From contig NC_079889.1 of assembly GCF_029227915.1 (NCBI RefSeq), forward strand, positions 62,001-126,000: DNA of 64,000 nt, written 5' to 3'. Position numbers and translations under genes: made by a program. Source of the DNA: Hydractinia symbiolongicarpus (Eukaryota; Cnidaria; Hydrozoa; Anthoathecata; Hydractiniidae). Under the pieces are notes generated by a model. It had not been told where the DNA came from. It did no database searches and saw nothing but the letters and a program-made list of their open reading frames with translations. This document shows positions 42,126 to 55,600 of this stretch, piece by piece (position 1 is the stretch's first letter; every line of letters starts with the position of its first letter).

Positions 42126-45100
42126 TTACACGTTATAGAAGTTTCCTCCAGCTGATGGCACATTGGGGTACATAACATTATCACTGAAAGATTGGTAATT
42201 TCCTCCATATGCATCATTTTGTCCACCGTAGTTATCCGGTTGGCTGGAATATGCGTTACTTCCACCGCCCTGCATTCTACCTGCGTTATAACCACCGCCA
42301 TAGCCACCGCCTCCCATATTACCTCTGCGACCCATTAAGGGCATTGGTGCTCCACCTAAAACAAAGACAGGGTTATGAATTAAATTAAATAAAAACAAAG
42401 TAAAGGATCCATAATTTTAGTTGTTGGGAGAAAATCGGAGTGAAATGTTTTTAGGGTTAATACAGAAACCAGGGTTTAGCCACGAGTGCACATGGGAAGT
42501 TGCAACACGAATCAGTTATATTACAAACGGAACAAGGATATAACAGCTGCTAAAAAGAGGTACGCTCTGTGGAAATGAGACTTCAAAGTGATAAGTCACC
42601 TCTTTGCATGTCGTTGTTATTATTGGACCAACCGCCGCCGCCACCGCCACCGCCTCCCATACCATTGAACGTGGACTTCAAAAACAACTCGATGTAGCGA
42701 CGACCTAAAGTAAACAAGATAGTGAAACGTCGTGTTTTTCTAACAGCAGGCTAGAGGGGTGTTTTTTTTCATCACAACTAACCCTCCTCCCTTCATCTTA
42801 TCTACACCCGCGCAGTTAAACGTGGGCTAACCAGAGGGCTTGCTAGCCACAAGATCCATCTCGCCAATTTTGTGGAAATTATTTAAGATGGAAAAATACA
42901 TAAAGAGACCTTCATTTTTGTTAGTCAACCAATGAATTGACCTAAAGATGTCCTCGAAAGGTTAATCCTAAACAAATGGTATAATTTAAACTGCATTTAC
43001 AAGATCCGTCAGTAAAAATCCTTTTCTTACCCATATTCTGTTTATCCTTATTCATCGCCATCTCTGCGTCTTCATGCGAAGCGAAATCCACGTCACACTC
43101 TCCTTTCGCGCGACCACTCGGCTCGTAGAGTATGCGGACATCCACGACATTTAAGGGCGCAAAAAATTTCAACACGTCAGCGGTGGTCGCTTCGAAAGGT
43201 AAACCTCTCATGTGAACGCTGTGACCGGTTTTGCTGTTAATCACGTCTGTCTTACCCATGCCGCCCATCCCGCCCGATCTACCGCCACGCATGGGTCCAC
43301 CCCTACCACCTCGTGAACTGCGTGAACCACCATCGTAATTCGAACCGAAATTATTGCTTGAACTGAAACCACTGGGACCAAGGCCCATTCCGCCTCGACC
43401 TCGAGCCCTATGAAAGAGAAAAAAATTAACTTCAATTTTACATGAACACAAAATAACTACCATATCGCTGATGAAAACCTGGACATACCAGATATATTCT
43501 CTAGTATTTAGTATTTTTATATTCACTGAAAGATGTCGAAAGTATCACTATAAACAAATGCAAATTTAGTAGATTAAAGCCCATGTTCGCAAATATTGAA
43601 CAATGAGAGTTTCAAATGCGAGTTGTAACTTACTAAGCCTCCTATTTTGATCCTGCCAAACGAGACGATTTCATGGACAATTCTTATTAGATTTGTCTAG
43701 AGTTCAAACTACCTTAAAATTTTAGATGTTCTTAATAATGCTCTAAAGCCTTGCCTTCGGTTATCTTTGAGAGTATTTTACTGTACTTTTTAGATACGCT
43801 TTCAAATCTGTTCCGTATGGCCAATAAAAGTTAGTTGAATTTTGATGAAATACTCTACAAGTAACTTTTTCACAAGATCCGCTACTGGTACCATTTGTGG
43901 ACGTGGTCAGAAAAAAAGAAACACAACTACACCAAACTGTTCCTGTCTCTACTCTACACAAACAAGCACAACATTGCGCAGAAATAAATAAACAGTAAAG
44001 TTCCCACATTTTTATACTTACCAACAAATTAAACATAACTCTTCCGTTGCCATAATTAAATAATTACCCAATTAAAACCAAGCACGATTAAATTACTAGC
44101 CAATCAAAATTATGAAACGAATGTATACAGAGACGAAAAATTTTCTTTTTTTCTTTTTCGATTCACAGTTTAATAGTTTTGTTATAATTTTTTTCTTTTG
44201 CACGTCTTCTTTAACCAGCTTGATTTAACTCTTTTTTAAAATTGGCTTAGCAAGGCTTACCTTATGATTGACAGAACAAACAAGTCAAAAATAGATTTTT
44301 CTAAACGTTACACTTTGTCGAAAAAGAAGTTTTTAACACTTGCCTCGAACCTCCGCCGAAGTGCTGCGGTCTGTCATACGGACTTGGTCTTAAATTTAAC
44401 TGCGGTTTAAAATTGTTCGGTCTGCCCACTACGTATTTTATATCTGATTTAGAACTTCGGAACACTTCTATGTATCTGCAAAATAAAGACAACGCGTGTG
44501 AATACAATAGAAAAATGCAAGTAAAAACAGCGTGTATCAGAGTGTAACGCTCAGTATATTCCACAGTTATCGTATTTCAACTTCTGTTAGTTTAGGCTAT
44601 CAATTATATAACATATGATAAAGTAGCCACTACATAGTTTCTCAATTAACTTTCACAACTTGGAGAAACATAGCAATTAATGCAGCACAATCATTCGCAT
44701 GCACAAAATAACAACACTACTTAAACAACTGAGATCAATATTGCCTCATGATGCGAGTGCCCAGTGGCGTCAACGTCGCAGAGGCAGGCAATACAAGCAC
44801 AAATAAAGGGTTATAAAAGCGGTTGTGGGGCACTCAAAAAAATACGTGTTTTAGTGTTTTTATAACGGCAGATGAAAACGTATCGAGAAGAAAATCAAAG
44901 AGATACTCACACCTCGGCAAAGCAGCTTGACAAAAAATTAAAATTATAAATAAAAACTGAACTCACATGATGGATATTGTTCTTAGGGGGTGAAACAAAC
45001 AAACAAATATCTTTTGATTTAATTGTAAAATGAGTAATACTTTTCACACCATATGGTTACAGAAACCACGTTGTATTAAAAAAATTTATACTGTTATATT

Positions 45101-48100
45101 TTTTGCGTTGCTCCCAATTTAACTTTGTTTTTGTTTAAAAAAATTGATACATTCATGGTGGCTCTTAATCGAAAAAAAAGAATTATTTAAGACGTTTGAG
45201 TGTGAGCAAATTCGAATATCACTTTACTAACAAAATAAACTAACCAAAAAATTTGTAGTTCTCGTTGCGAAAGTTTAATAAACAATACAATGTACCCAAT
45301 GTTAAAAAATAAAAAATATATTCTAAGAAACAGAATGGAATAAAATGGCTGATTTAAACATCAAATAAAGAGTTTATATGAAATGTTTTCAGGCTAACGA
45401 CGATTTATTCTGCCTGGACCACAGACTACAGTGTTGTTTCTTCACCACTCAATGCGAAAAATTTAGCCCTGTCTATTACAGAGTAATTTCAGGAGATTGT
45501 AGAAGAATTTAGGAGGTTTTTGGGTCAGATTTAAGAGAAAACACAAATAAACGTGTACAAACCATTTTAGAAGGAAATGAGGTTACTAATAATAAAGTCT
45601 TTTCTTTTTTGGATGTCAGAGGAGCTGGGTTTTTTTAAGTGCAGTAATTATGTAAATATAGTTTATTAGTCCTGTTACCAGAACATATGCGAATTTTTTT
45701 CTCACATAAAATGTGGTAACAAAAAGTTAATGTTTAAAAAAAAAGACGGATGTTACCATTAGTCAATTTTAAGAGATTTTAGCAGAAATCAATATTTTGA
45801 GTCCAAATTTTACGTTCATTAGGATATTTTAGGAGTAGCCACCCTGTATTATCACACTTACATATGGGTTAACCCTTACTCACCCGTTAGGCAAAGCAAC
45901 CCTAGAACAAACTGTACGAGGGATGGAAAATCAGAATAAGAAGACAACGAACCAAACGAAACCGTCCAACCATTTTTATATCCCACCTGTGCCCGATTTT
46001 TTCTTTATGTTTTCCCATAGCCTTCTCTGCATCCTCTGGTGTAGCAAACTCTACGTAAGCGTCCCCCGAAGGCCTTCCATCCTGGTCCATAGTTATGGTT
46101 ATCCCGTAAGGACAAATCTGCAACCCTTAAAACCAACCCAAAGAAGAACAATGTTAACAATTATACACACATAAACATGGATTACATGCTCACATACTAA
46201 CAGTTGTAGAGTGAATTTGTTGGAATTAAAAAGGCTTGTTCACATATAGTTCTCAATTTGCTTAAAGCCAAGGGAGCCAAAATTATACACAGACTTTGTA
46301 CTTACGAAAAATATTAAAATCTTTTAAACCTGGACTCTGGAATGGTACCAAAAACAAAATACTTAAAACAATGCTTTAATTTCAATAATATTTTTTTAGA
46401 TTTTCAAAATTTCTGAACCAATACTAATATTTGTAAAATCAAATTTAAAATCCTGGTGACATAGTCGTGTATTCAGATAATCTACTGCTTATTGATGGTG
46501 CCACAATCATTTTTACAAATTTTTAATTTCTGGGTAGGCGAGACAATAAGAAACAAAGATAACACAGATTTAACAACCAGAACTTTGAGACATACCTGCA
46601 AAAAAATCTGCTATGTCTTGTTTGCTACACCCATACGGTAGGCCACGCAGTCTAATGACACCATCACTTGATGTGACTTCACTATCAGAATTTGACATGC
46701 GATTTACAACCCACTCCATCTCAGAGTGTTTTGCTTCTTTTACTTCAATGTATCTCCTTCCCATATGCTCGTTGTCATGTGCAAGTGCTCTAAAAATAGT
46801 TCATTCTGATTAATTTTGTATGTATTTATTTAACAAATTATGTCTTCAAGTTAATTTTCTTAGATATCATTTGTTGCATATTTAGTCACAATTTACAAAT
46901 ACAAGAACACAAAAATAAGTAATTATTTAAGGTATAAACTTGATAGTCATATCAGCATGTGCTAGGCTAATTAAGTATTTATTAACTGCTTCTATAAAAA
47001 CGTTGGAGAAAATTAAATTATTACACAGAAGACCTAAATGTTGGAAAGACTATTTACCATAAGTGGATGACTGCTACCAACATTTGTATTCCGCTTTAAC
47101 TTTATTAAAAACAAATGAATAGGAATTTGTACTCTGTAATACATTCTTTGTTTGCTGTTCGCCTTGTAGTTTATTGCACAGTCAGTTACTCTAAAGATTG
47201 TTGTTTTCCGTTTCCCCTGCTCTAATAGGACCCCCCCTCTTGTGCCCCTGCTGAATTAACAACCCCTGTCAAAATAAAAATTTTAATTAAATGCCATGTA
47301 CGGTAAGTTATTTTTAAAATGTATTAAAGTTAGTTGTTTCGCAAGCTTTACAGTAAGCATAAACTCTTTTGATACCCACAAATAATACAGTACTGATATA
47401 TTATAAACAAATATGACAGTACAGGCCTATTAATAAGGGGAGAGCAATTGCTCTTGCTCACGCAAAGGCTCGCCCAATTCTTTTAAATAAGAAACTACCT
47501 GAGCCATTAATTGCTCCTCCAATTCCAAAAAAAAAATTTCTAGCTGAGTAATATCAATTCATCCTACATGGAAATCAATGTTCTCTTTCTTATATTTATA
47601 GTAAAAAAACAAAAATTGATATAAAACTTAACTCGAAATAAGATTTAAAATGCAATGAAATTTCATTAGGTTTACACACTTGCTATATAAGTTGGTACAC
47701 AAAGCTTTGTAAACATGCATAATAGCTTCGTCTTATGTGAATTTTTATAACATGACCAATTTGATGGTGAAATGCAATTTTTTTGGTCCAATGGAGTTTT
47801 ATTTCACCTGAAACTATGTAAAAAATATATTTAAACATTTTAAACTAGCTTAGGACCAAGATAATTTTTTTAAAAGAAAACTTTATGTAAAGGCTGGCTA
47901 AATCATTAGTGAAGAATCCTGACAAGAAACTTGAATGGTGAAAAAACAGCGAACAAGTAAGTTTTAAAGGATGACCTAATCATCACTGCTAAAATAAAAG
48001 TTTACTGGGAGATGATAAAATTTTGTTTATTTGGTTATGCATAATAGTGTGCACTTGACCAACATGCTTCCTGGAGTTTTAGGTTTTTGTTACAAATGTC

Positions 48101-49890
48101 AAGTGACCTATCCATCACTATTTTATTAACAATGGTTTCCATCAGTTTTAGATGCAAAGCTGTGAACAACAAAGACTAAAAAAAATTTTGTTGGTGAAAT
48201 TTTACCTTTCAACATCACTAGGGGAGGTTACTTCAATAAAACATTCGCCAGAAGGTCTTCCCTCGTTGTTGTATGTAAAATGTACACCTTCCTCTCTGTT
48301 TATAATATCAACATCTAAAAGATAATAATTAATAATAATGACAAGTTTATAAAACCTGTCAAAGTTTGTTTTTTCTCTATTCTCAGCAAATTTACAGCAA
48401 GTAACTATAGGAAGAACTAAAAAGAATTCTCAAAGTTAGTGTCATTTTATGTAATATAACTCTATACAAATGTTTCCATAAAGGATACCTTAAACATCAT
48501 CACCACATTTCCACAGTTTGGTGGAACTTGTGTTGACGAAAATAAACTACTTCTACACTCAAACAAAAGATGCCATGGGAGACTCTGCATTGTCAGTAAT
48601 GCCAGCCCATGAGGCAACAGCATTGCTGACATCACACAGACTTCTAAAGATTTAAAAAATATTTATTGACGACATATTTGCCCCAGTTAAAAGATCTTAG
48701 TGAGAATTTTATGAGCACCTCAACGACCTGATGACAAATCAAAATCAAATTTAGGTTAAACCAGATGACAGCATCGTGTTCCTTACAACCTTGATCAGAC
48801 GTTAAAAATGGTACAATTTCAGTTACAGTGTTCATAGAGTTATTAACGCTGATGAGTACCCGAACTACCAATCAAACCTTCAGATATCTGACTAAAGAAA
48901 TTATCATCTTTTTATAATTGAATTGTGCCAACAAAACACTATTAAACTTTGAGGCAAGAGCACAATTCACCAGTTCAACTGGAATGAGAAGAAAAACATT
49001 GACAAAGAACCTGCTAGGAAGTTAAAGGATGCAATCAACAGTGTAATCGTAAGAAACATATAAACAGCATCTCGCATTAACTTCGCCAGATTTGCTTACC
49101 AACTCTATGAAAAAAGTAGTCATTGAATCCTGACCGAAAAATGATAATTACAGTAATTAACAATAATTGGCAGCATGTTTCTAATTGATTAATTCTTAAG
49201 AATTTCAATCTTCTGCAATTATATAAATAGATGTCTAACATCATTTTGCCTAATGATGAATGAAGGATCTCTCAAAATGCTAAACCTTCACTAATAATGA
49301 TAAATGAACAGACAAACCAAAAGAATATCTTTAAAATAATATTGTTAGTGTCTAATCTCACATGCACTGTTGTTCCTACAATAATGACAGAAGGAAAATT
49401 TGAGAAGACTAAAGCCCTTATTTTTACACACAAATGAGAGAGTGTGATTGCACACATGATAAAGAAGCCACAAATCTAACAAAGAATAATATAGACTTTT
49501 TTTCTAAGTGTAGTTAAGTTGCACCCTACACCCATGCATGAAGCATTTAATGAAGCTGTAAGCAAAAGATCCTTCACAAATACTCTGTGTTTCTTATCGT
49601 TTGGTGACAACAAGTACTTTTCATACAAATGTTAAATTACAAAAGCTATATGTTGCATAATTTGAGATTCCTACTTTGTTGTCACTAAGCTAAAGAATTT
49701 CTCAACCAGCAACAGTTTTGTCACATGTTCTAAAAGCTCAAGCCTTTTGCGCTATAGCAGAAAATGCAACCAAGTTGATCTTCCACTCAGACAATCCACA
49801 ATATGATTTACCTGAAAAAAACTTTACCACCTCTTCTGCTGTAGCTGACCATGGCAAACCTCGAGCTTTTATCACAAATGTTTCACCCAT
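42126..49890 (-). CDS. HNRNPH: hnRNP H/F-type RNA-binding protein, three quasi-RRMs, 8 exons
   Basis: Nuclear protein of the hnRNP H/F (GRSF) group, which binds G-rich RNA and regulates splicing and polyadenylation. Minus-strand exons: 49890-49812, 48314-48206, 46789-46596, 46125-45987, 44475-44344, 43407-43031, 42704-42600, 42355-42126. They sum to 1365 nt, 454 residues. qRRM1 has [19 protein letters not shown] and [11 protein letters not shown]. qRRM2 has [19 protein letters not shown] and [20 protein letters not shown]. qRRM3 has [20 protein letters not shown] and [20 protein letters not shown]. Gly/Arg-rich and Gly/Tyr-rich segments follow qRRM2 and qRRM3. The intron after exon 5 uses a GC donor (GAG|GCAAGT). 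An acceptor eight bases before the ATG implies a 5' non-coding exon or trans-spliced leader. The symbol denotes the family, not a specific vertebrate paralogue. Confidence 0.93.
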
Positions 49891-50024
49891 TTTAGTATCT
49901 AAAAGAAAGTGTGAGAGATTCTTAAGTGATTTATACATCTTTGTCTACCATCCTCGGTCTGAATGCCACAGGGCTTAAAATAACAGCTAGTCAACGTTTA
50001 CTTACTGCTAAAATTGGACATAAT

Positions 50025-50080
50025 AGACAGGATATATCCCTCAATATTTGTGAGGCTAACCATGTAAAATATGCATCTAT
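50025..50080 (+). mobile_element. SINE 3' fragment
   Basis: GGATATATCCCTCAATATTT then GTGAGGCTAACCATGTAAAA matches the 3' end of the SINE family. It lies just upstream of the hnRNP H/F gene. Confidence 0.55.
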
Positions 50081-50610
50081 CTAAAATTTTGTATAGTTTG
50101 CTTTGCAGGAATAAAAATTATATATATGTCAAAAGTTTTAGATCAGTTTATTTGGCAAGGATTGACTATTAAGGCTATGCTCGTGTTACAGGGTGGGTCC
50201 AAATAAAAGACTACTTTCTTGTCATCTATACTTTTTTAACACATATTTCTTTGTTACAACCAACCAGCCTGCACTGTTTACTGTACCTCTACTTATAGGT
50301 TTCCTTACTTGGGCCTAGCCTCCCAGATGTGAGCTCAATTAGGCACAGTATACTGAAATGCACTTGATAGGAACTGGGGAAAGCTGGATACCAGACTCAA
50401 CTGGTGTAGACTTAACCCAAAACAAAATGGTATCCAGCTACAAGAAAGTGGAACAAGGTTTTACAACTAATATATGTATCTCACACTCGCAGCCATGTTG
50501 GGAAAGTTCTATAGAAAATTTAGTTGCTTGCGAGGAGGGCGGTGATTTCTTTCGCTGCAGCACGCCTATACAAAGTGTTTCACGTTTGTATATTCATATG
50601 TTTTATATTG

Positions 50611-50805
50611 GATAACATACCTTTGAAAATGGCCTTTGCAAATTCGACGCAGTGCCGAAAGGTAATGTGCAGCGCAATGTTTCGCAGTCATAGTCCTTTG
50701 ACATTTCGTAGATAATATACCTCTGAAAATGGTCTTTGCGACTTCGGTGCAGTGGGGAAAGCTAATGCTCTGCGCAATGTTTCGCAACCTAACCCTAACC
50801 CTAAC
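50611..50805 (+). repeat. tandem duplication (about 105 bp) ending in telomere-like repeats
   Basis: ATACCTTTGAAAATGGCCTT at about 50618 recurs as ATACCTCTGAAAATGGTCTT at about 50719. Both continue to GCGCAATGTTTCGCA. The second unit ends directly in CCTAACCCTAACCCTAAC (50788-50805). Further degenerate GCGCAAC.GTTTCACCGCTGC words continue to about 51060. No gene seen from 50081 to 51310. Confidence 0.65.
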
Positions 50806-51314
50806 AAAGTCACAAAGCACTGTAAAGAAGTATCAAAAAATGTATTTAGTTTTTAGGGCAACGTTACGCTGCGCAACAGTTTCACCGCTGCACCGAAGTT
50901 GAGAAGCGCTGTAAATAACTCTTTAAAAAATTATTTAATCTTCAGCGCAAAAATGAAATAACTAATAAAAAAATTTAGCGCAACAGTGCTGCATGATGGC
51001 TTCATTGCTGCGGCGAAGTCACGAAGCGATGTTAACAGTTATGAAACTTTTACTATGCTGTAAAAATACATGTTTTAATGCGCAACGGCAAAACATTTGT
51101 GCAAATCGCAGGCCCTTTGCTGTTTTCTGGAATCAACCGTGGCTACGAGGGTGCCGGTTCACTGGAAATTTTGCAAAAAACGGACGACTTCTGGCGTTTG
51201 AAAAAAACAATTAAAATTTTGCCTGGAGAAACCTGAATCAACCTGAAACAACATTTTTTTAAACATTTATTACCATGTATATATAATTTATTCTTTTAAT
51301 GCCGAGCAGTGGTA

Positions 51315-51890
51315 GATACATAGATAGATGTGCATATTTTACATGGCTAGCCTAATAATAATAATAATAAATATTTAAAGTGGCTAGCCCAGAAAATCAC
51401 AAAAACCTATAGTTAGTGGATTGTCTCCACTGGGGGCCACTAAATTATATATTTTTCTTCTCGCGACTTCGTTACCATATTTTACATCTGAAATAGTTTC
51501 CTGACCTGTATGCGGCGTGCATAGAAACAGTAACAAGTAAATAATAATAATAATAATAAATATTTAAAATTCACTAATATCGAGGGATGTACCCTATCTA
51601 TTATTTCCAGGAAGGGCCATGGCTTAGATGGAGAGTTCTAGAGTATTTAATGCTCGTTTTGAGCTACGCAGACCCAATTAGGGCCGTGCTCTACTAGACA
51701 ACTCCCGGCAACATCAAACGGCCCGCACATGGAGCCATCTCCCTAATTTCCCTCACATGGCTTGGGTTAACCCTGGGCTATGGTAACATTCACTCGCCCA
51801 TGTTAAATCGCCGTCAAGAGGAATCGAACCCCGGTCTCCCGCACAGAGTACGAGAGCTATAACCACTAATCTACGGCGCCACTACAGTGG
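51315..51890 (-). mobile_element. tRNA-derived SINE, most complete copy
   Basis: On the minus strand it begins GTGGCGCCGTAGATTAGTGG with a tRNA-like A box, then CTCTCGTACTCTGTGCGGGA and a perfect B box GGTTCGATTCC (51830-51820). The body includes GCCATGTGAGGGAAATTAGG-type sequence and AGCCATGGCCCTTCCTGG. The 3' end GCTAGCCATGTAAAATATGC is displaced to about 51325-51350 by an inserted ATA-repeat stretch (about 51353-51580). No intact tRNA: the remainder does not fold as a cloverleaf. Confidence 0.75.
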
Positions 51891-52673
51891 TAGTAAAAAA
51901 AGTTCTGAAAAAACTGTTTTTTATATCATTTATTTGATAAATAGCTGTAATAAAATCCCACAAAAAATAAACATAGAGTAAAACAACAAAATAGCACCTT
52001 CGTTCTTCTCGACAAAATTTAAATGAGAACAATGAGCTTGCGCGCATTGCATTCTGGGCCCAATTCGGGTGGACCCATACGAAAACCTTAAAAAAAACCC
52101 GAAAGAATGACTGAGGCCTCCCTTACATATACAGCGTTTTTGGTGAATGGCTGTACAAAAAGGAGCAGTGTAACACACATCAATCTCTCTCTTTCTTTCT
52201 GACAGCACAAATAAATGATAATATATATTTTACTGGGGCCACTGAATGAATTTAAGCCTGACGTAAAACGATTTCCATGCATTGAGAATATTTACCTTTT
52301 AATTTCTACGATGAAATAAAGAACTGAAAAAAATAGTTGGTTGTGTGGTTAGCTAGCTAGCTAGCTATTTTGTTCCAAGAAAAAGAAACAGTTAACTATA
52401 TACTTCATGTCAAACAGATCTGTCAAAATTAATCTCCAAGTAAAATCTTACCAAAGAAGTAGCTATAAGGCGAAAATAAGTTTCTTTGAGGGCAAACAGA
52501 ACAACAACAAGCAAACCAAGCCAAGCCAAAGCACGGCGCAGGATTCAGAGAGGGAAAAAAGAAAGCCCTGTTTGCGCCAGGTTAGCAATATCGGTTTTGA
52601 CCAACTTATTAATCGTCGGAATAAAAGCCAACTTGAAGTATATGCTGACATATGCAATATTACTTAAAAGAAA

Positions 52674-55600
52674 ATGGCGACCTCGAAGGGAGCGAATACA
52701 TATAACAGACAAAATTGGGAACAGGCGGTAAAATATGTTTAATTATTTTAACTAGGACATTAATTAATATAACATGTTTTAGCGCATACCATAGTTTAAT
52801 TTATCCTTTATTTTGAAACTTTAATTTTAAGCTTGGTTTCCATTAACATCTCTATGTTGTGCAACAGGATTGTTGTGCATATTTCCAATACACCTTTACA
52901 ATAATTCAGTTGTACATGCGTTCCTACTTTACAAAATTGGAAGAAAGGGAGTGAAAAACGTGTTTTTATAAGAGTTTGTTAGAGACGAAAGCGTGTTTTC
53001 TCCAGTTCCTTTGTATCAATTTCTTTCAAATGTTCAGGAAACGCTAATAAGGCCAAAGTCTGCATCTCAGGTGTACTATGCGGGAAATTTTCATTATTCA
53101 CTATTTTGCCCCTCTGCCTAGCTAGCTTGAACTCGAAACCCTTGGAGCCTGAACCAGAACTACAGCACTGAAAGACAACCTCTGGAGAAAGAGGGTGCCG
53201 ATAAGCCGCAAACGCCCGCATATATAAGGCATGACGACATGTGCGGGGATTCGGGTTGTTGTTGGAAATCCTCAGTGATGATGGTGTGGTGGTGTGCGAA
53301 GCATGTCAGAGGGGATTATTATACAATATTAGACAACAAAGAATTTTTTTTAAATAATGAAATTTTTCATGCGGTGGTAAATATACATGCGGGCGGCCGA
53401 CAGTAAACTGATGTACGACTTCCTTCAGCTAATAATAAGATACAACTTATGTGTACTTTTCAATAAAAACAAAATGCGGCAAGAAAAGTTGTCCAAAAGA
53501 AGGTGTTTTCTCCTTAATAAACTTTTTTAAAAGTGTGATGTTTACCTCCTCCGATTGCAAAATAAGCTGTGATGGAGTGATAGTTTTCCTGAATTATCGT
53601 AAAGGTGTATTTCCCTTAATTAAGGTATATACTTACTTACGGTGCCTTTCATACTCATGTTGCCATGCATAACGTCGTATTGGGGGGTGGAGGGTGTTGA
53701 CGTTATGACCATAGCAAATTGATACACTACAGAGGATTTAATCCTGAGTAGTAGCGAACAGTTTTCGCTTTATTTTTCTGCCATTTTTATTAAAGTTATC
53801 ATTAAAATACTGCTATCCTGAACCTGCACCCATGGGTCTTGTTTATTAATTTGGGTGAGCAAAGTAAAATAAGTAAACAGAAAACATGCTGACTTTATTG
53901 GCGACTGTCGGACAGGGAATACTTTTGAATATGCTGTTATTGTATAAAATTTGGTATGTAACCTTCAAATTAAACGTCCAATAATATAGCTTTACATAAG
54001 TGTATTAGAGCGTAACTATGCTGTGTTATATTTTAAATGCTTTTATTCCCTAGGCACATTTTTATGTTGAGTAAAAATTTTTGTACTAAAATTTTTTTTA
54101 CATGTTTTTAAAAGTTTTATGTCACTTCTTAGTTCATATTGTTATATTACTTTGTGTTTCTATTATTATTGTTACTAAATTCATCGCAATTATGCAACAA
54201 TTAACAAAATTCAAAGTTAGAGCTTTTTTTCTCCATGTCACTGAATTTGATGACGTCGTCGTCCTTTTTCATCAAATTGTTTATTAATACCTGGGCAACA
54301 CTTGTGGTAAGTTTCAGGTCCAACGGACAACAATTTTAGAAATTAAATACCATACGAAATTTGTAGACGACCCCTAATTCATACATAATACGCCACAAAT
54401 GCCTGCATGGATAAGGGTGAATGCAGACAACTTTGTAAATAAGCAGTTGTTTTAGAAAAAATGATACTGTTGTTTATTTAGTTTGTTTGTATTTGACATT
54501 AATTATGTATGTGATGTTTGAATTCAATAAATTATTTTCTACTTGCAGGACTTTCCAATTCTTTGCCAAACATGTCTTGGTGATAACCCCTACATACGAA
54601 TGGTAAGTTTGTTAATCTTTGTCGCTGTCAATAATGTCTTGCGAACAGATTCAAATGTGTCATCATGGAAGCATACTGTTTAACCAGACATTATATATAC
54701 ATCTATGATCTGATCAGTACATACTTGAGTTTCATATGCAATTGTAGTTCATTTTGCATTTTAGTCTAAGAGTCTGATTTAATCCTATCGAGATACTACT
54801 GCCAATTGATTTTTCAATAGACCTATACTTGGTTGTTTTTCATGTTTTTCTATTTAGCAACTTTCCATTTAAGTTTTCTAAAATCCTATTTTTGAGTTGT
54901 CATGGCAACCATTGTTAAATGTTCATTAGTATGGAGTATAAACACAACATAAATATTTGTATATAAACTTATAACGCTACTGAGGTATATATCCACCGTG
55001 TTGCGAAATGTGTTAGAACAAAAAAATTTGATTTTTGAGCATTGTTCTTACTCACCTTGTGAATTGTCCTAAAAGAAAAGTAAGTGTTTCAAGAAGAAAG
55101 AAAATGTGTTGAGATAACTGATGTCAGCCAATTGACTCACCATGGTCTTGAGGTAGGTAAAACCACCTTCTGGGAAGATATTTGATACCCAAAATACAGT
55201 TATAACTGAGTATTATATTAACATATGCTCATGGTCATATTGGTGATATTAGTCAATGTTTAGACTTTGTAAAAGTGATTGAAAAATTGCTGAAAAATGT
55301 AAGGGTGCAAGTCAGGCTAATCTGCATTATTATGTTTAGTTAAAAGACAAATATGGAAAAGAATGCAAGGTACACTATTTTGTTTTAAATTATTATTTTT
55401 ACTTTCAAGACAATGATTGTGAAAGTTTTCCTGTACTGTAAAAAATTTTAGGGAAAGAAGAAATTTTTAATATTTGTCTAAATTTATTTTTTGTGTGCAC
55501 AATAATCTGTATATATCTATTCGCATTGGGCATAATGTGAATTGTGTTCTGCAACAGACTTCGATTGAAATATTTAAATATTTTTGTTATCCAGATTTGT

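Noticed and set aside
48480-48900. Possible decayed coding sequence in hnRNP H/F intron 1
   Set aside because: Frames hint at protein-like words but stops are frequent in all six frames and no family was recognised.
51815-51890. Functional tRNA gene on the minus strand
   Set aside because: A and B boxes are present but the rest does not form a cloverleaf, and it continues into a repeated body, so it is a SINE head.
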